Shown here: piece by piece, positions 35,881 through 46,286 of the stretch
Position numbering within the stretch: the stretch's first letter is position 1
Layout: the number at the start of each line of letters is the position of its first letter
Assembly (NCBI GenBank): GCA_021014945.1
Contig: MU266518.1
Coordinates: 1 to 56,064, forward strand
Length of the DNA: 56,064 bases
Direction: 5' to 3'
From: Leucogyrophana mollusca
Lineage: Eukaryota > Basidiomycota > Agaricomycetes > Boletales
Notes under the pieces: model-generated
What the model was told of the DNA's origin: nothing
Database searches by the model: none
The model's input: the letters and a program-made list of their open reading frames with translations, nothing else
Position numbers and translations under genes: made by a program

Positions 35881-36942
35881 CGACGATTGTGATCTGACTG
35901 CCTTCAGTGCATAGCAGCACAAACCCAATGATGTCTGTCTGTGTCTTTCCGGTATTGGCGGGACGAGACGAAGTTCTCGCTGGCGAACATCCGAGTCGAT
36001 TTCGCCATTGGGCTGACGCCGATGCCACGCGTGATGGTATATTCAGGTAGCGCAGTGAGCGTACCATTGTGCGTGGTTCTTACTGTATGCACCGTGTATG
36101 TGGGTGACACACACTTACTTGGAGGACGGCTCCATAGGATCATCTTCCATCGGGGAGGGTCATCCTTATCGCCGGACCGAAGATCCCCCCCCCGCCGCAA
36201 ACTAGACTCAGCGCTCTCCTCCGGCGTGTAGCCCCGTGTGCATATTCAGCGCGGCTGACCTCCGCTTCTTGGATGGCATGGGGAAGCGTCCCGGGGAGAA
36301 TTCCTGTGGCTGCAGCTGAGAGGATCTCAAATACTGTATCTTTCGGTATCGTCCATCCTGGAGAATTCAACGGCGCCCATGTCAAGGCTCTCGAGTACCT
36401 TGTGAAGGACGCAAAGGGCGAGAACACGAGGTAGCGCGGGGAAGGCAGTGTGGTACCGAAATTGGCGCTGAAGGTCTCCTCAGCCTAGAGAGACCAAGCT
36501 GAGACCAGGAAGGGCCGGAGTAGGCCCACCAGGCCTCAATAAGCAGATTCGCGGGCGGCAGCCGACTTACTCACGTACGGCCACGCCTTGGTGTGCATTG
36601 TGCATGGGGTTATACAGTGGGTGAGCCGCTGGAAAAAACAATGATACCATGGCGGAGAAGAGATTTCAACGTTAATATAAAAAGTTAGATATCGAAGGGT
36701 TGTTACCAGGTCGTAGTTGCAGTTCCAGGTGTTGGATTGGTCGGCCCTGTGAGCGATTGGATATCCAATATCGCGACGTCCTCTTTTGGTGGCGCTCCAG
36801 ATGATACCTGCGCAAAGACCCCACTGCCTGGTGCAAGCAGATCCGGCGAACAAGGCAATGGCATGGCTTGTGCCCTGGCGTATTTATCAATCCCGTTGTC
36901 GTCGCTACGCTCAAAGTCAACGGGCTGGGATGATTGACTCAC
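35880..36942 (-). pseudogene. Degenerate gene of unknown identity
   Basis: On the minus strand, protein-like segments occur in order but in different frames: ERSDDNGIDKYARAQAM with SGVFAQVSSGAPPKED (36,900-36,740), AHPLYNPMHNAHQGVAV-like sequence (36,620-36,560), ANFGTTLPSPRYLVFSPFAS and LNSPGWTIPKDTVFEILSAA (36,450-36,330), then GIGVSPMAKSTRMFASENF (36,030-35,970). These have the composition of a real protein and are separated by possible GT-AG introns and by stops. I do not recognise the family. It could be a living multi-exon gene that I failed to splice. Confidence 0.4.
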
Positions 36943-37629
36943 GACTAGCGTGCCTTCGCTGCAACTGTGACTCGTGAAGTTGTTGTCTCGACTGTCGATA
37001 GAGACAGCCAGCGGTTCTTTTCGGGTGTCAGATCTTGGTAACCGCCCGCGTTAAATTCCGAGTCCATGTCCCTTTGTCGTCCTTTCTGTCCTCAACTCCC
37101 TCCTCCCTCCCTCCCTGTGTCACAGAAAACATAACGGCGCTCGGCGTCTAGCCAACAGAACGCCCCCTGGCGTTTAGTGTCCAGCAAACAACACACCCTT
37201 CCATCTCCGCCTTCGCCAGGGGCGCGAACGAGTTCCCGCGATCCAAACGCTCGTGCCTCTTCTCGACCTCAAGTATCGATCTCGACGCCTATGGACTATG
37301 TAGTATGATGCTGCGCAAGCTTATCAGCACTGGTGTCAGCAGCCCCTCGAGTCCGCGCGACTTAGTCGTCGGGTCTTTGACGCCCAGTGACTGCGGTGAT
37401 GCTTCCACTTTCAGCTTTGGTGTCAAGTATGACCGATAACATTGTCTCGGTACGTACAAGTTATGCACCCTAGCCACTGTATAAGGGAAGGCGTGGAGGT
37501 GAGAGGCGGGACAGGAGGGATAGTGTGGAGAATCTGGAGAAGGCGCTGAGTCAATGCCGAACTTGCCGCTATTGGAGGTCTCTTGCGTTTTGACGTCTGG
37601 GAGCGGGAACACAATACACGTCGAGTACA
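36943..37629. other. Intergenic or fragment region, nothing identified
   Basis: Contains a C/T-rich run near 37,095-37,120. An open frame over 37,289-38,128 on the minus strand (279 codons) crosses the HNH remnant described next in antisense; it is probably not a gene in that form. Confidence 0.35.
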
Positions 37630-37980
37630 GGATCAAGCGAGAAATCGGGTCGTACCTACATGGGGCATGAGTACTAGTGTGACGATGGATCATACACACA
37701 ACAAGGTACTCGCCGCTCTGTACCACATGTAGGACGCGAATCCACCCCGTCGACGAAGACAACGCTCGACGCGCTCCCCGACGCTCCCGCACGTGCTTGA
37801 GACACTCGATTGCGTGTGTCTGCGTCAACACTCGGCGCGAGAATGGTGTGGATATCTGATTGGCGTCGGTCTTCACAAAGACGGTTTCCTGTCCTGCGAT
37901 CGCAAAGCCATAAAGGATAACACTTAGCGCCCATTTCTTCGTATCAATTTGCCCTGTGCAGGTGTGAAATGCTTCAGTAT
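37630..37980 (+). pseudogene. Remnant of a third HNH locus (3' end plus flank)
   Basis: Read on the plus strand, about 37,632-37,687 encodes a tail like that of the intact HNH genes: H-V-E-Y, then SYLHGA and stop, against H-I-E-C and SYLRGT and stop. The 290 bases after it match the flank downstream of HNH copies A and B, including the antisense VFVKTDANQ and KHVRERRGARR peptides. The nuclease core is absent. So HNH copy B is preceded, in direct orientation, by the truncated end of another copy. Confidence 0.65.
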
Positions 37981-38362
37981 GTGCTGGCGTGCTACCGATG
38001 ATGGTGCCGTGGGTACACTGGACATCACGGGAGTCAGCAAGCTGACTGAATGCGGTACTGGGAGACGAACAAAGCGGAGGGCGGAGAATGGTGCATGTGT
38101 GGGATCCGAGTCGCCTCGGCCACGTCACTGTGGTCTTTGTTGAAGTTCAACATCACCTTCGAAGAGGTCGCCCGGGGCGCCTTAAGGCATAGGTTGCGTC
38201 GACGAAGCGCCAGGATGTCAATTTAAGCAGAAAGAGGTGTTGGGAGGTCCGAGGATGTGGCAAAAGCCCATGTCCTAAAGGTGACCGAAAGCGGCATTGG
38301 CACCAGGACCCACACCACAGAGCGTGAAGCTCCCCCCATGTTTTTTCTTCTCCGTCACCGGC

Positions 38363-39727
38363 ATGCCTTCTCAGGAACTCCCTCCATTGTCCCAGCTCAA
38401 ATTCAACCCGGACGGATTGAGCGTCTGGAGGATGCTCCTAGCCGCTGAAGCGTTCGCTCTCAATAATTCCCCTACAAGGTACAACGATCTCGTCATTGGT
38501 GTCCGCGTCGTAGGTTTCTTCCTCAAGGACTTCTGGGACCATTCCCACCTTGGGTTCGGTTCGACACCGTATAGGCGTCTCGTGCTTGCAATTAGTTCGT
38601 GCAATGCGATGGGAAATCACCCACCGGGGAGCTTGCAGCAAGTTCAGGATCGCAACGAGGCAATCATTGCACTAGGCCTTCGTCTCAGGAACTACCTCAT
38701 GCGCCTCTGTGAGTGCAATGGCAGGTCTTTTCGTCTTTGATTGTCCTGAGCGAGATCTAGTCCGCTCTAATACTTGGCCCACGCCCCCCTCATCCACTCG
38801 CTCTCCCTATCCGTCCTTTGAAGTGCACAAGAGCGAAATGATCAAGGCCATGCCCAAAGCCGATAAAACAAAAAAGGAAGTGAGAGAACAGGTGCGCCTT
38901 CGTCGTTCATATTGTTCTTGCCTCAGCTCATCGATGTCAGGCTTTAGAGCGCGACGGTTATGCGTGCATGATTACCGGGCTTTTTGATTATGCATCTGCA
39001 AGAAGATTCCCAGAGGTCAGAGAAAAGGCCGAATCCGGGCGTGGTATCGCTATGACCCAATGTGCCCACTTGTTTTCCGAGTCAGCGCAAAGCTCTAATG
39101 ACCCGGTAATTGTTTTCGTCTGATAATCCGCTGTTGATCCGCTGACTCTTTTCAGGAGTATGCCACCACTTCATTCGCGATGCTTTCTCTATTTGGACTG
39201 GATGAGCAAGTCCGTCGGCTGCTTGGTGGTCAGGTAAACAGCCTCCATAATGTTTTCACCATGACCACGCAGATGCACTTGAGTTTCGACCAATACGAAC
39301 TCTGGCTAGAGGAAGTTCCCGGAATGGTTAGTGAGCCGCTACCTTCCTTGCCTGAAACTCATCTATTGAATAGACAAATACCTATGATGTATGCTCGTAC
39401 GATGATGTGTTCTTCAAATATTGCGAGAAACCGCCTCGCCGTGTCACCTTTCAGGTTGATCCAGCCGTGGTGGCCGAATGCGAGGAAGCAGGCATCTCTC
39501 CTCCGGACTTACCTGATCGAACTTTGATTGCCATTCGCTCTGCTTGCGCCCGTGTTGCCCATCTATCTGGTGCTGCGGAACAGATGGATCAAGTCCAGCA
39601 AGATACGGAAGCTACGACGGTTATGGCAAACGACGGGAGCACGGCCGATTTACTTAGTTCATTACTACTGCAGCACATCGAATGCGGGGCCAAACAAGGA
39701 ATCGAGTCGTACCTACGTGGGACATGA
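38363..39727 (+). CDS. HNH nuclease domain protein, copy B
   Basis: Exons 38363-38708, 38761-38891, 38941-39105, 39156-39326 and 39374-39727 give 388 residues with all splice sites GT-AG. The predicted nuclease core runs from ALERDGYACMITG (residue 160) through CAHLFSES (about 200-207) to NSLHNVFTM (about 242-250). It differs from copy A at scattered sites (for instance YASARRF against RVSVRRY after the first motif, CEEAGISPP against CEREGIPPP in exon 5), and every exon boundary is the same. Upstream frames allow a Met at 38,297 in frame, but homology to copy A supports 38,363. The neighbour downstream is an antisense gene fragment, then the first DUF6535 gene. Predicted DNA endonuclease; biological role unknown. 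Confidence 0.87.
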
Positions 39728-40330
39728 GCATGGCGACGAATCTTCGTCGACGAAAACAATACTCGACGTGCTCCTCGACGCTCCCGCACATGCTTGAGAC
39801 CCTCAACTGCATATGTCTGCGTCAACTTGCTGTGGATGTCTGATTGGCGTCGGTCTTGACGAAGACGTTTTCCTGTCCCGGAATTGCAAAGCCATCAAGG
39901 ATGACACTTGACGCCCATTTCTTCGCATCAATGTCCTGTGTGCAGGTGTTCCTTTCTGAAGATATTGTGTTCGTTTGATTTGCGCCTGGGCCCGTCCGAG
40001 AGCTGTGTGGGCCGGTCCTGGAGGTGCGTTGCCCGGACCCGGAGCTGCATTCGCTGTGTTTGGAGTTGTACAAGGACGTGGAGGTGCGTGGTGTGGTTTA
40101 GTGTTGGACGATGGGGCATTCCCGGAGGTGTGCGGACAAGGAGAGGGATGTGTCCAGAGCGCATGCAGCGAGGGCGGACGCTGGATCCCTGCGTGGGGGT
40201 ATACGAGTCTCGGGTGAGTGGATTAGCAGGTGCGGAGGAGTCGGAGTGCGGGAGAGGACGAGCTCGTAAATCGCAGCCAGGATGGAAACGCGCATCTGGT
40301 GGATGGCTTGACGTAGGTCGCTGAAGGACT
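39728..40330 (-). pseudogene. Gene fragments downstream of HNH copy B
   Basis: The first 280 bases are the same antisense fragment as at 1-337 (VFVKTDANQ, KKWASSVILDGFAIPGQE). It lacks about 47 bases that copy A keeps near 275-320. From about 40,080 the minus strand carries other pieces (ALAACALDTS, RVSILAAIYELVLS, TPPHLLIHS) that recur, differently preserved, at 51,040-51,390 (minus) and 53,940-54,130 (plus). The source gene was not identified. Confidence 0.5.
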
Positions 40331-40742
40331 TGGTATAGGTGGGGAGGGTCGGTGGGTCAGGCCGTCAGGGAGGGTGGTGAAAGCTTTGAGATGGGATACT
40401 ACATATTCGAATCTATGGGTCGATCCTGGCGAGATGTCAGAAAACGAGCAACCAAACGCACATTCACATTCGAGCACATCGGAAGGAAGTCTCTCTGATG
40501 GGGGACTTTGGGACACCTGGTGGGAATGATGGACGCCCTTGCGCTTGAGCGTGGTAAACTTGTAATGGGGCAAAGCGTGGTATTTACAGACCGAGTGTCC
40601 TCGGGCAATGCCGAGCTCGGGCTTGCCTTCGAGAGTTCCGTCTACCCACCCGTCTTTGTGTGGCTCGTGTTTCGGCCCCGGCATCAGATGCAGGTATATA
40701 TAACGCATACGTGCGAGCGGGAGGTCCCCAGCCTCTTGCCCA
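40330..40742. other. Mosaic upstream of DUF6535 gene 1
   Basis: On the minus strand at about 40,340-40,410 a piece matches the third exon of HUL5 (SEYAVPHLKVLTTL in the parent, FEYVVSHLKAFTTL here). At about 40,560-40,640 the plus strand matches the MetRS-side divergent promoter (GGGCAAAGCGT, TCCTCGGGCA, TGCCGAGCTCGGGC). The same order is seen at 45,770-46,015 and 51,600-51,870. This is thus a repeated unit placed before each DUF6535 gene and before the MetRS pseudogene. Confidence 0.6.
40695..40703 (+). promoter_or_regulatory. TATA-like box before DUF6535 gene 1
   Basis: TATATATAA ends 39 bases before the start codon at 40,743. The second tandem gene has CAGTATCGATAACG at the matching place, so the box is disrupted there. 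Its function is inferred from sequence and place only. Confidence 0.4.
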
Positions 40743-43700
40743 ATGGCATCTGTCACCGAAGAAAGCCCCCCTGCGTCTCAGCCGACTGAAGATCCCCCTG
40801 GGGCTGGAAGCAACACCGCTGGGGGCGGGGCACCACCCAGATCAACGGCCTCGGAAGCTCAGTGCGAGACCTCCTACTTTCTGTCGTATCGTTCCGTCTC
40901 AACATAGCTGGCAGATCATATTCTCACCCTGCAGCTCAGACGGCTGACCATCCCGTGGAATATGTCAACGATCATACGAGAGGTAGTGCCGCACCAGAAC
41001 CAGTTACCCTGGATGCCCAGTACGATGTCATCTCTTCTTGTCTCTATCTGGCTCACCATTGTTGGTAGGTCACAGCTCTTGCAGAAAATACTCGGAACTC
41101 TCGAGGAATCTAACAAAACTCTCAAAGAGTCTACCCAAACTTTGAAAGCATCTACAATCGCCCAAGAGATCGGCACCGACACTCGCTCCCGTTTTTGGGC
41201 CACGTACAAGCGCCACGCGGATGACTATGACTCAGAGTATCTTGAGAAATACAAGGACGACATGGACATCGTGCTGATTTTCGTCAGTTCATGTGTATGA
41301 TTTCTGCGAATAAGTTCCTGATACCCCCCTCAGTCCGGTCTCTTTTCTGCCGTCAGCACTACGTTCATCACAGGCATGCAGTCAAGCCTCAGCCCCGACC
41401 CGGCCGACACCACCAATGCCCTGCTCAGGCAACTAATGCAAGCCATGAATAGCAGCGCCTCCGCTGGCCAGTCGTTGGACCTTCCCACGTGGAATGGGCC
41501 AAGTACGACTGTGATCTGGACCCAATCACTTTTATATGCCAGCCTGTGTGCGAGCCTTCTTGCTGCGTTGGGTGCAGTGCTGGGGAAACAATGGCTGGGC
41601 CATTACCGCCGTCGCGGAAGTGGAACGATCGAGGAGCGGAGCAAACGTAGGCAGCAAAAGCTCAGTGCGCTCGAGGCGTGGCACTTCCACGCTGTGCTGG
41701 AAGTGCTGCCCGTTCTGCTGCAGATTTCTCTTCTTTTGTTCGGGGTAGCCCTCTCCGCGTATGTTTGGACTGAGCAATCTACTATTGGCGCTGTCGTCAT
41801 CGGGATCACCGCTTTTGGGATTCTGTTCTACATCTCAATAACGCTGGCATCCTTGATCTCGCCCACTTGCCCCTTCCAAACTCCGGTATCGAGCATCCTA
41901 CCAGGCTTAATCCAGCTTGTGCTCCGTTTCACGGACGGTGCTATCGCATGTTTCCACTCGGAGAGAATGGTGGGTGTGGTGGATCTTGCGGCCACGATAC
42001 TTTTTCCGGTCACCTTGATCCTCGTCGCGTGTCTCTTTTTCGTAAGTTGGGTAGATGACGAGGTAACTCCTCGGGCTGGCCATCTCTGGCAAATGGTATT
42101 ACGTCGGCTACGGGCTACATTTGATTCACCTCGCGACCCGGAATCCTCACCAGCTTCATCATCGCCTCCGACGTCGGACCCATTGAAATTACACATCCCA
42201 TCCCTTCCTATGGACTTGCAGTCGGCCATCTCAATAAAATGGCTTCTCGAGACATCCACGGATCCGGATGTCATCGCGACCGCAGCCGGGATGGTGCCGG
42301 AAGTTGAGTGGCCGGTTGAGCTGGACGTGTCGGACAGTGTGTTCAGGCAGCTACGAGACACCTTCAAGGGATGTTTCGTTCCCGTGCCCAACGACCCCGG
42401 GCAATGGAAACTTGCGCCGTTTGGACAGGAACGAGCCCTTATTTTCGGGAAAGCTGTCGTGCACCTATATTGCAACAGATTCTATCCCTCATCCAGCGAC
42501 CCTTACTCTACGACTCTGAGCGATGAGGCTGGAAATCGTGAATTACCTGCCCTTTTCGAATGCCTGGAACATTGTGACACAAAGAGTGTACCCTCTTCAT
42601 TTGTTTGCACCATAGCACGGCTATCTTTGTTCATTGGCGAATCCAGGGGGTACTATTGGAACCTTCGGGAGTGGCGCGAAGAATTGCCCCCGGTTCCGGA
42701 ATCCTGTCGTATATGGGCGCTGGGCCTATTCCCCCACCTGCTCGCACATCCGCTGTGTCCTCTCACGCTCAAAATGATGGCTATGGCTGAAACCACAAGA
42801 TGGATTACCTCTCCGCTTCCCCCTCAGCACATACTTGCAGACTGCATTCTGTCTGTCGCTATCCTGGTGGGCGTGCCCATAGATCGGAAGGAGATGGCGA
42901 AGGTCGATAAAAGGTTGGTTATTTGTTAGCCCGATCCACCCAGTCAGCTCACTCTTCTCAGCTCAGCGATTAAGTCACTACTTCGACAGCTCCTACAACA
43001 CCTACCGACAGTGCACGATATCGACAAGGCACACCGCGGCGCCTCGGCGCCACTTCTTGAAATATTGACTCATATCCTGGAAGGCGAGACACAGCCGGAT
43101 TTTGGTGCATGTGAATCAAACCTGTGTAGCTGTGCTGCAGAAAAACGGAGTCTGCAAGTCTGCATTTCATGGGTGGCGGAGATACGGAGAAATACAGAGC
43201 TTAATCGGGCCGAGCGAAGTGTGCCCGCAGCGGTCATATGGAGATATGCCCGAGCAGTTCTGCATATCAGTGCCGTGGCTTCCTGCGCTGACAATGGCAT
43301 GTGGCATCCGTCGTACGGCGGCCACCTAGGTCGGCGGACCCTAGGTGACTTTCACTGGCCGCTTGACTTCTTGAACCATCACTACGCACCACAGGACGAA
43401 ATAGCAATTGCGGATATGTTTGTCATGGTCTCCCAAACCCGTGATATTCCCTTCTGGGCAAACAAACCCGCATTCGTTGAGGCGATCATTGTCGGCATGG
43501 AACCGGACAATCCCACTCGAGTTCGTCACGCTGCCCTGCGCACTGCTTGGGAAATCAGAGAGACTCTGAGATCTCCGGACAACGCCATACTGCCTATGTT
43601 GCCCGCCTTCTCTGCTGCCCTTCGCTCTGCCGTTTTGACCAATATTCATTCCGAGGGAGATACCACTACTCCGGATTCCCCCGACAGGTTCTTCTACGAG

Positions 43701-44147
43701 GAGCGGGATCTTCATTACGTCCAAATCATATATGCCCTCGTTCGAAGCGCTGGTGGCATTTGGGACCGACATCTGCACGATAATCAGCATTTTGATCGAT
43801 GCCTCTCCGTTTTCAAATACGAACTCTCCGCAGCGATAGCCCCGTATCTCGCTGCGATATTGGAAAGCCTTGAAGCCCGCGGTGCCGAGCACAGCGCCAC
43901 AAACGATGATATCAAGGTGCTTATCCGTTGTGCGTGGTACACGATAGATGAAGTCACTCTAGATCTTGAAGAACTCCTGAGGGCCCTCATAGCATTCACG
44001 CGGAGACATCGCAATGTCAATGCCAGCTTAGCCGAAGATATCGGGGATGATGTCCTGAACACGCTGAGACGTCTTCGGCGGCAACAACCGCGTAGTCCAG
44101 TGATCAGCTCACTGAACGAGTTGCTGGTATGGTTACGCACAGGATGA
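40743..44147 (+). CDS. DUF6535 membrane protein, tandem copy 1
   Basis: Exons 40743-40885, 40940-41282, 41334-42913 and 42962-44147 give about 1,083 residues. The N-terminal region is variable; the DUF6535 domain then reads RFWATYKRHADDYDSEYLEK, DDMDIVLIF, SGLFSAVSTTFITG, LSPDPADTTNALLRQL and LGAVLGKQWLGHYRRRGSG. Membrane segments can be seen at VIWTQSLLYASLCASLLAAL, LPVLLQISLLLFGVALSAYV and VVIGITAFGILFYISITLAS, with a fourth near VDLAATILFPVTLILVACLF. The remaining ~700 residues are soluble, without a known motif. The first intron (54 bases) removes an in-frame TAG and is supported by a matching intron in copy 2. The family is expanded in mushroom fungi and its function is unknown. Confidence 0.8.
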
Positions 44148-44940
44148 AAGTCTTGTGGAGGACATTGACACACAGAGCACTTTACGAATCGTCATTCCGC
44201 ATGTTATTTTCTGTACGATGGGAGTACAGATCTGGATGGGCCAGTACTTATCATTATACCGCGGTAATTGAAGCGATGCACCGAAATGGGGATTCCGTCG
44301 TCACGGCACGAAGAGTTATAGAGATCTGAGTGACGGATAGATTCACAGAATACATGTTGTGCGAATGTCTTACACCGATGCCCACCAAACAAGTTCGTCG
44401 TTCCTCTCACTAATCTTCGGAAGAGCGGTCGGCTTTGTCGAAGACTCATTCGAGGGGACCTCAGCCGACCAAGTCACACGTACGAGCAGTCCATTGCGTT
44501 GAGGAGCCTAGTCGTATCATTCATGTACTGTTAGAACAAGAACGAGGTGTCTTCATAGTCCTTGCCCAAGCACCTCGGCCACCTCCCCTCGCACAACGTG
44601 CACCAACACCATCGGTAGATGCTGCAGCAACTACGATGAGAGTGCGCGAGGATAGAATCGAGTGATGGCCATTAGAGATGAGTACGGTTGGCGTCGTTTG
44701 TGGTGCTTAAGGACCGGCAATATCCAAACGAATGGCGGCTGAGATGAGTCAGGATACGAAACAAAGCTGGGGGAAGACAGTTGGGGCGGGCCAGACATAC
44801 CCATGCGGTTCACGTCAATACTTTGTCGACCTGAGGAGAGGCGGCCAAATAGCAATGCTTGGGGGGAAGGGTTGAACCACTCTAATCAGATAAACAGACG
44901 GGCCCAGGAGATTAAGGGGTCGGCGAGGGAACCCCGACCT
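44148..44940. other. Intergenic, nothing identified
   Basis: About 790 bases after DUF6535 gene 1. Short frames on both strands (for example 44,435-44,665, plus) lack recognisable motifs. No repeat was matched here by eye. Confidence 0.35.
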
Positions 44941-45720
44941 AGTCCAAGATCGGTGCATTCCCACCTCCTGCTTTTGACTTCGGCGTCTCGAGTACTGTCA
45001 ACGTCCACGGTCGCCCGCTCGCGGTGACATCAACGCCCACGCGCCCGGCGATGCACATGCGACGCTGCCACAACGTGATATTGATGAGGGCTACGGACGT
45101 GACGATGTTGGGCACGCGGACGAAGTCTGGTGTAGGTGCGCGCGACGAGGGAGTCTGTCGCTGTGGCGTGTACGTGGTGCTGGTTAGGGTGCGCGTCAAA
45201 ATGGCGGTGTAAGCCAGCGGGAGAGCTAATCTGGTTTTACACCTGCCTCACCGCCCATCGCGTGGAATGGCGCCCCATGCCCACGCAGCGCGGTGAATAT
45301 CACCTGGTTTGACTTGTGCTGGAGGTCCGAGATTGTTACGGGCGTGAGGGGCGCGGTATAGCGGAGGATTACGGGAAGGTCTGTGTGGTGCAATAGCGTA
45401 GGTCCGGGCGCGTGGGTCGAGTCTGCAGTGTGGCGAGGTTGCGAGTGTGGCTCCTGGACGATGGTCCAGTATGGCAGGGTTTCGATGATGGAGGGTATCT
45501 GGTAGAGGCTTGACGTGGGTCGTGTGTGGACTCGGCGTAGGTCGCAAATGGACTGAACTTGTGTCGCGGGTAGACTAACGGGGTTCGCGTAGAACCTGAA
45601 CCAAAATATGCCAGAGACACAGTGAATCATTAGGACGCACCAGTTCCACCCGCCACAACCCCGATAAACCACTTCCCGAGTGGCAGCGCCCCGTCCCAAT
45701 GACCACCAGATACTTCAGCT
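44940..45720 (-). pseudogene. Unidentified gene fragments, unit 2
   Basis: On the minus strand, a run of 157 codons (45,699-45,226) includes FWFRFYANPVSLPATQ, SLYQIPSIIETLPYWTIVQE and VIFTALRGHGAPFHAMGGE; a second piece (45,199-44,939) has LWQRRMCIAGRVGVDVTASG. Matching pieces occur at 50,360-51,230 (minus) and 53,940-54,600 (plus). They look like a real but unrecognised gene cut into parts. At about 45,640-45,710 a short stretch matches HUL5 exon 1 (the GKWFIGVVA region, against GRWSSGVIA). Confidence 0.5.
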
Positions 45721-46286
45721 ACGTGACGCCGGCGGAGGGGTTAGGCGGTGATGTTCGTGGCTGCGCGGCACCCGATGTCGGGGAGGGTGGTGAGGACTTT
45801 GGGATGGGGCTCTGCGTGGTCAGAGCTATGTATCGATCACGGCGAGACATCAGGAAACGAGCAATCACGCAAACGCGGATTCACTTCCGAACACACCGTT
45901 TCGAAAGAAGTCTCTCTGGTAAGAATTCTAAGACACCCTCGTTAAAATGATATAGGGCAAAACGTGGCACTGCCGAGCTCGGGCTTTGCTTGGAGAGTTT
46001 CGTCTTGGAGTCTGTAGCCCAACATGGAGGACTGGGACAAGGCCGGCAGAGGACCTGACAACAGGACAGTCATTCCATACCCTTGCAGATAGTCTTCGTG
46101 GTCGCGACCAGGAAGGCTATGCGCGTTAAATGTTTATCCACCCCGCCACTAATCGCTTCGTCCATCAACCTCCATCAACCCAACTCCTTCCATGTTCTGA
46201 TGCTTGCTTGCAGGTTCTGGCCCCGGCGTCAGATGCAGTATCGATAACGCATGCGTGCGAGTGGAAGGTCCCCAACCTCTTGCCCA
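45720..46286. other. Mosaic upstream of DUF6535 gene 2
   Basis: Holds a HUL5 third-exon piece on the minus strand (about 45,730-45,810) and a MetRS-promoter piece on the plus strand (about 45,955-46,015, with GGGCAAAACGT, TGCCGAGCTCGGGC and GTTTCGTCTTG). The arrangement repeats that upstream of gene 1, about 5.4 kb away. From about 46,210 the sequence is homologous to the immediate upstream of gene 1. Confidence 0.6.

Noticed and set aside
37289..38128. 279-codon open frame on the minus strand
   Set aside because: It runs antisense through an HNH 3' remnant and an adjoining gene fragment; the equivalent frame is broken in the other copies.
40862..41068. Alternative first exon of the DUF6535 gene beginning MRDLLLSVVSF
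   Set aside because: This frame is open in both tandem copies, but it does not join to the DUF6535 domain; the frame from 40,743 does, through matching introns in both copies.
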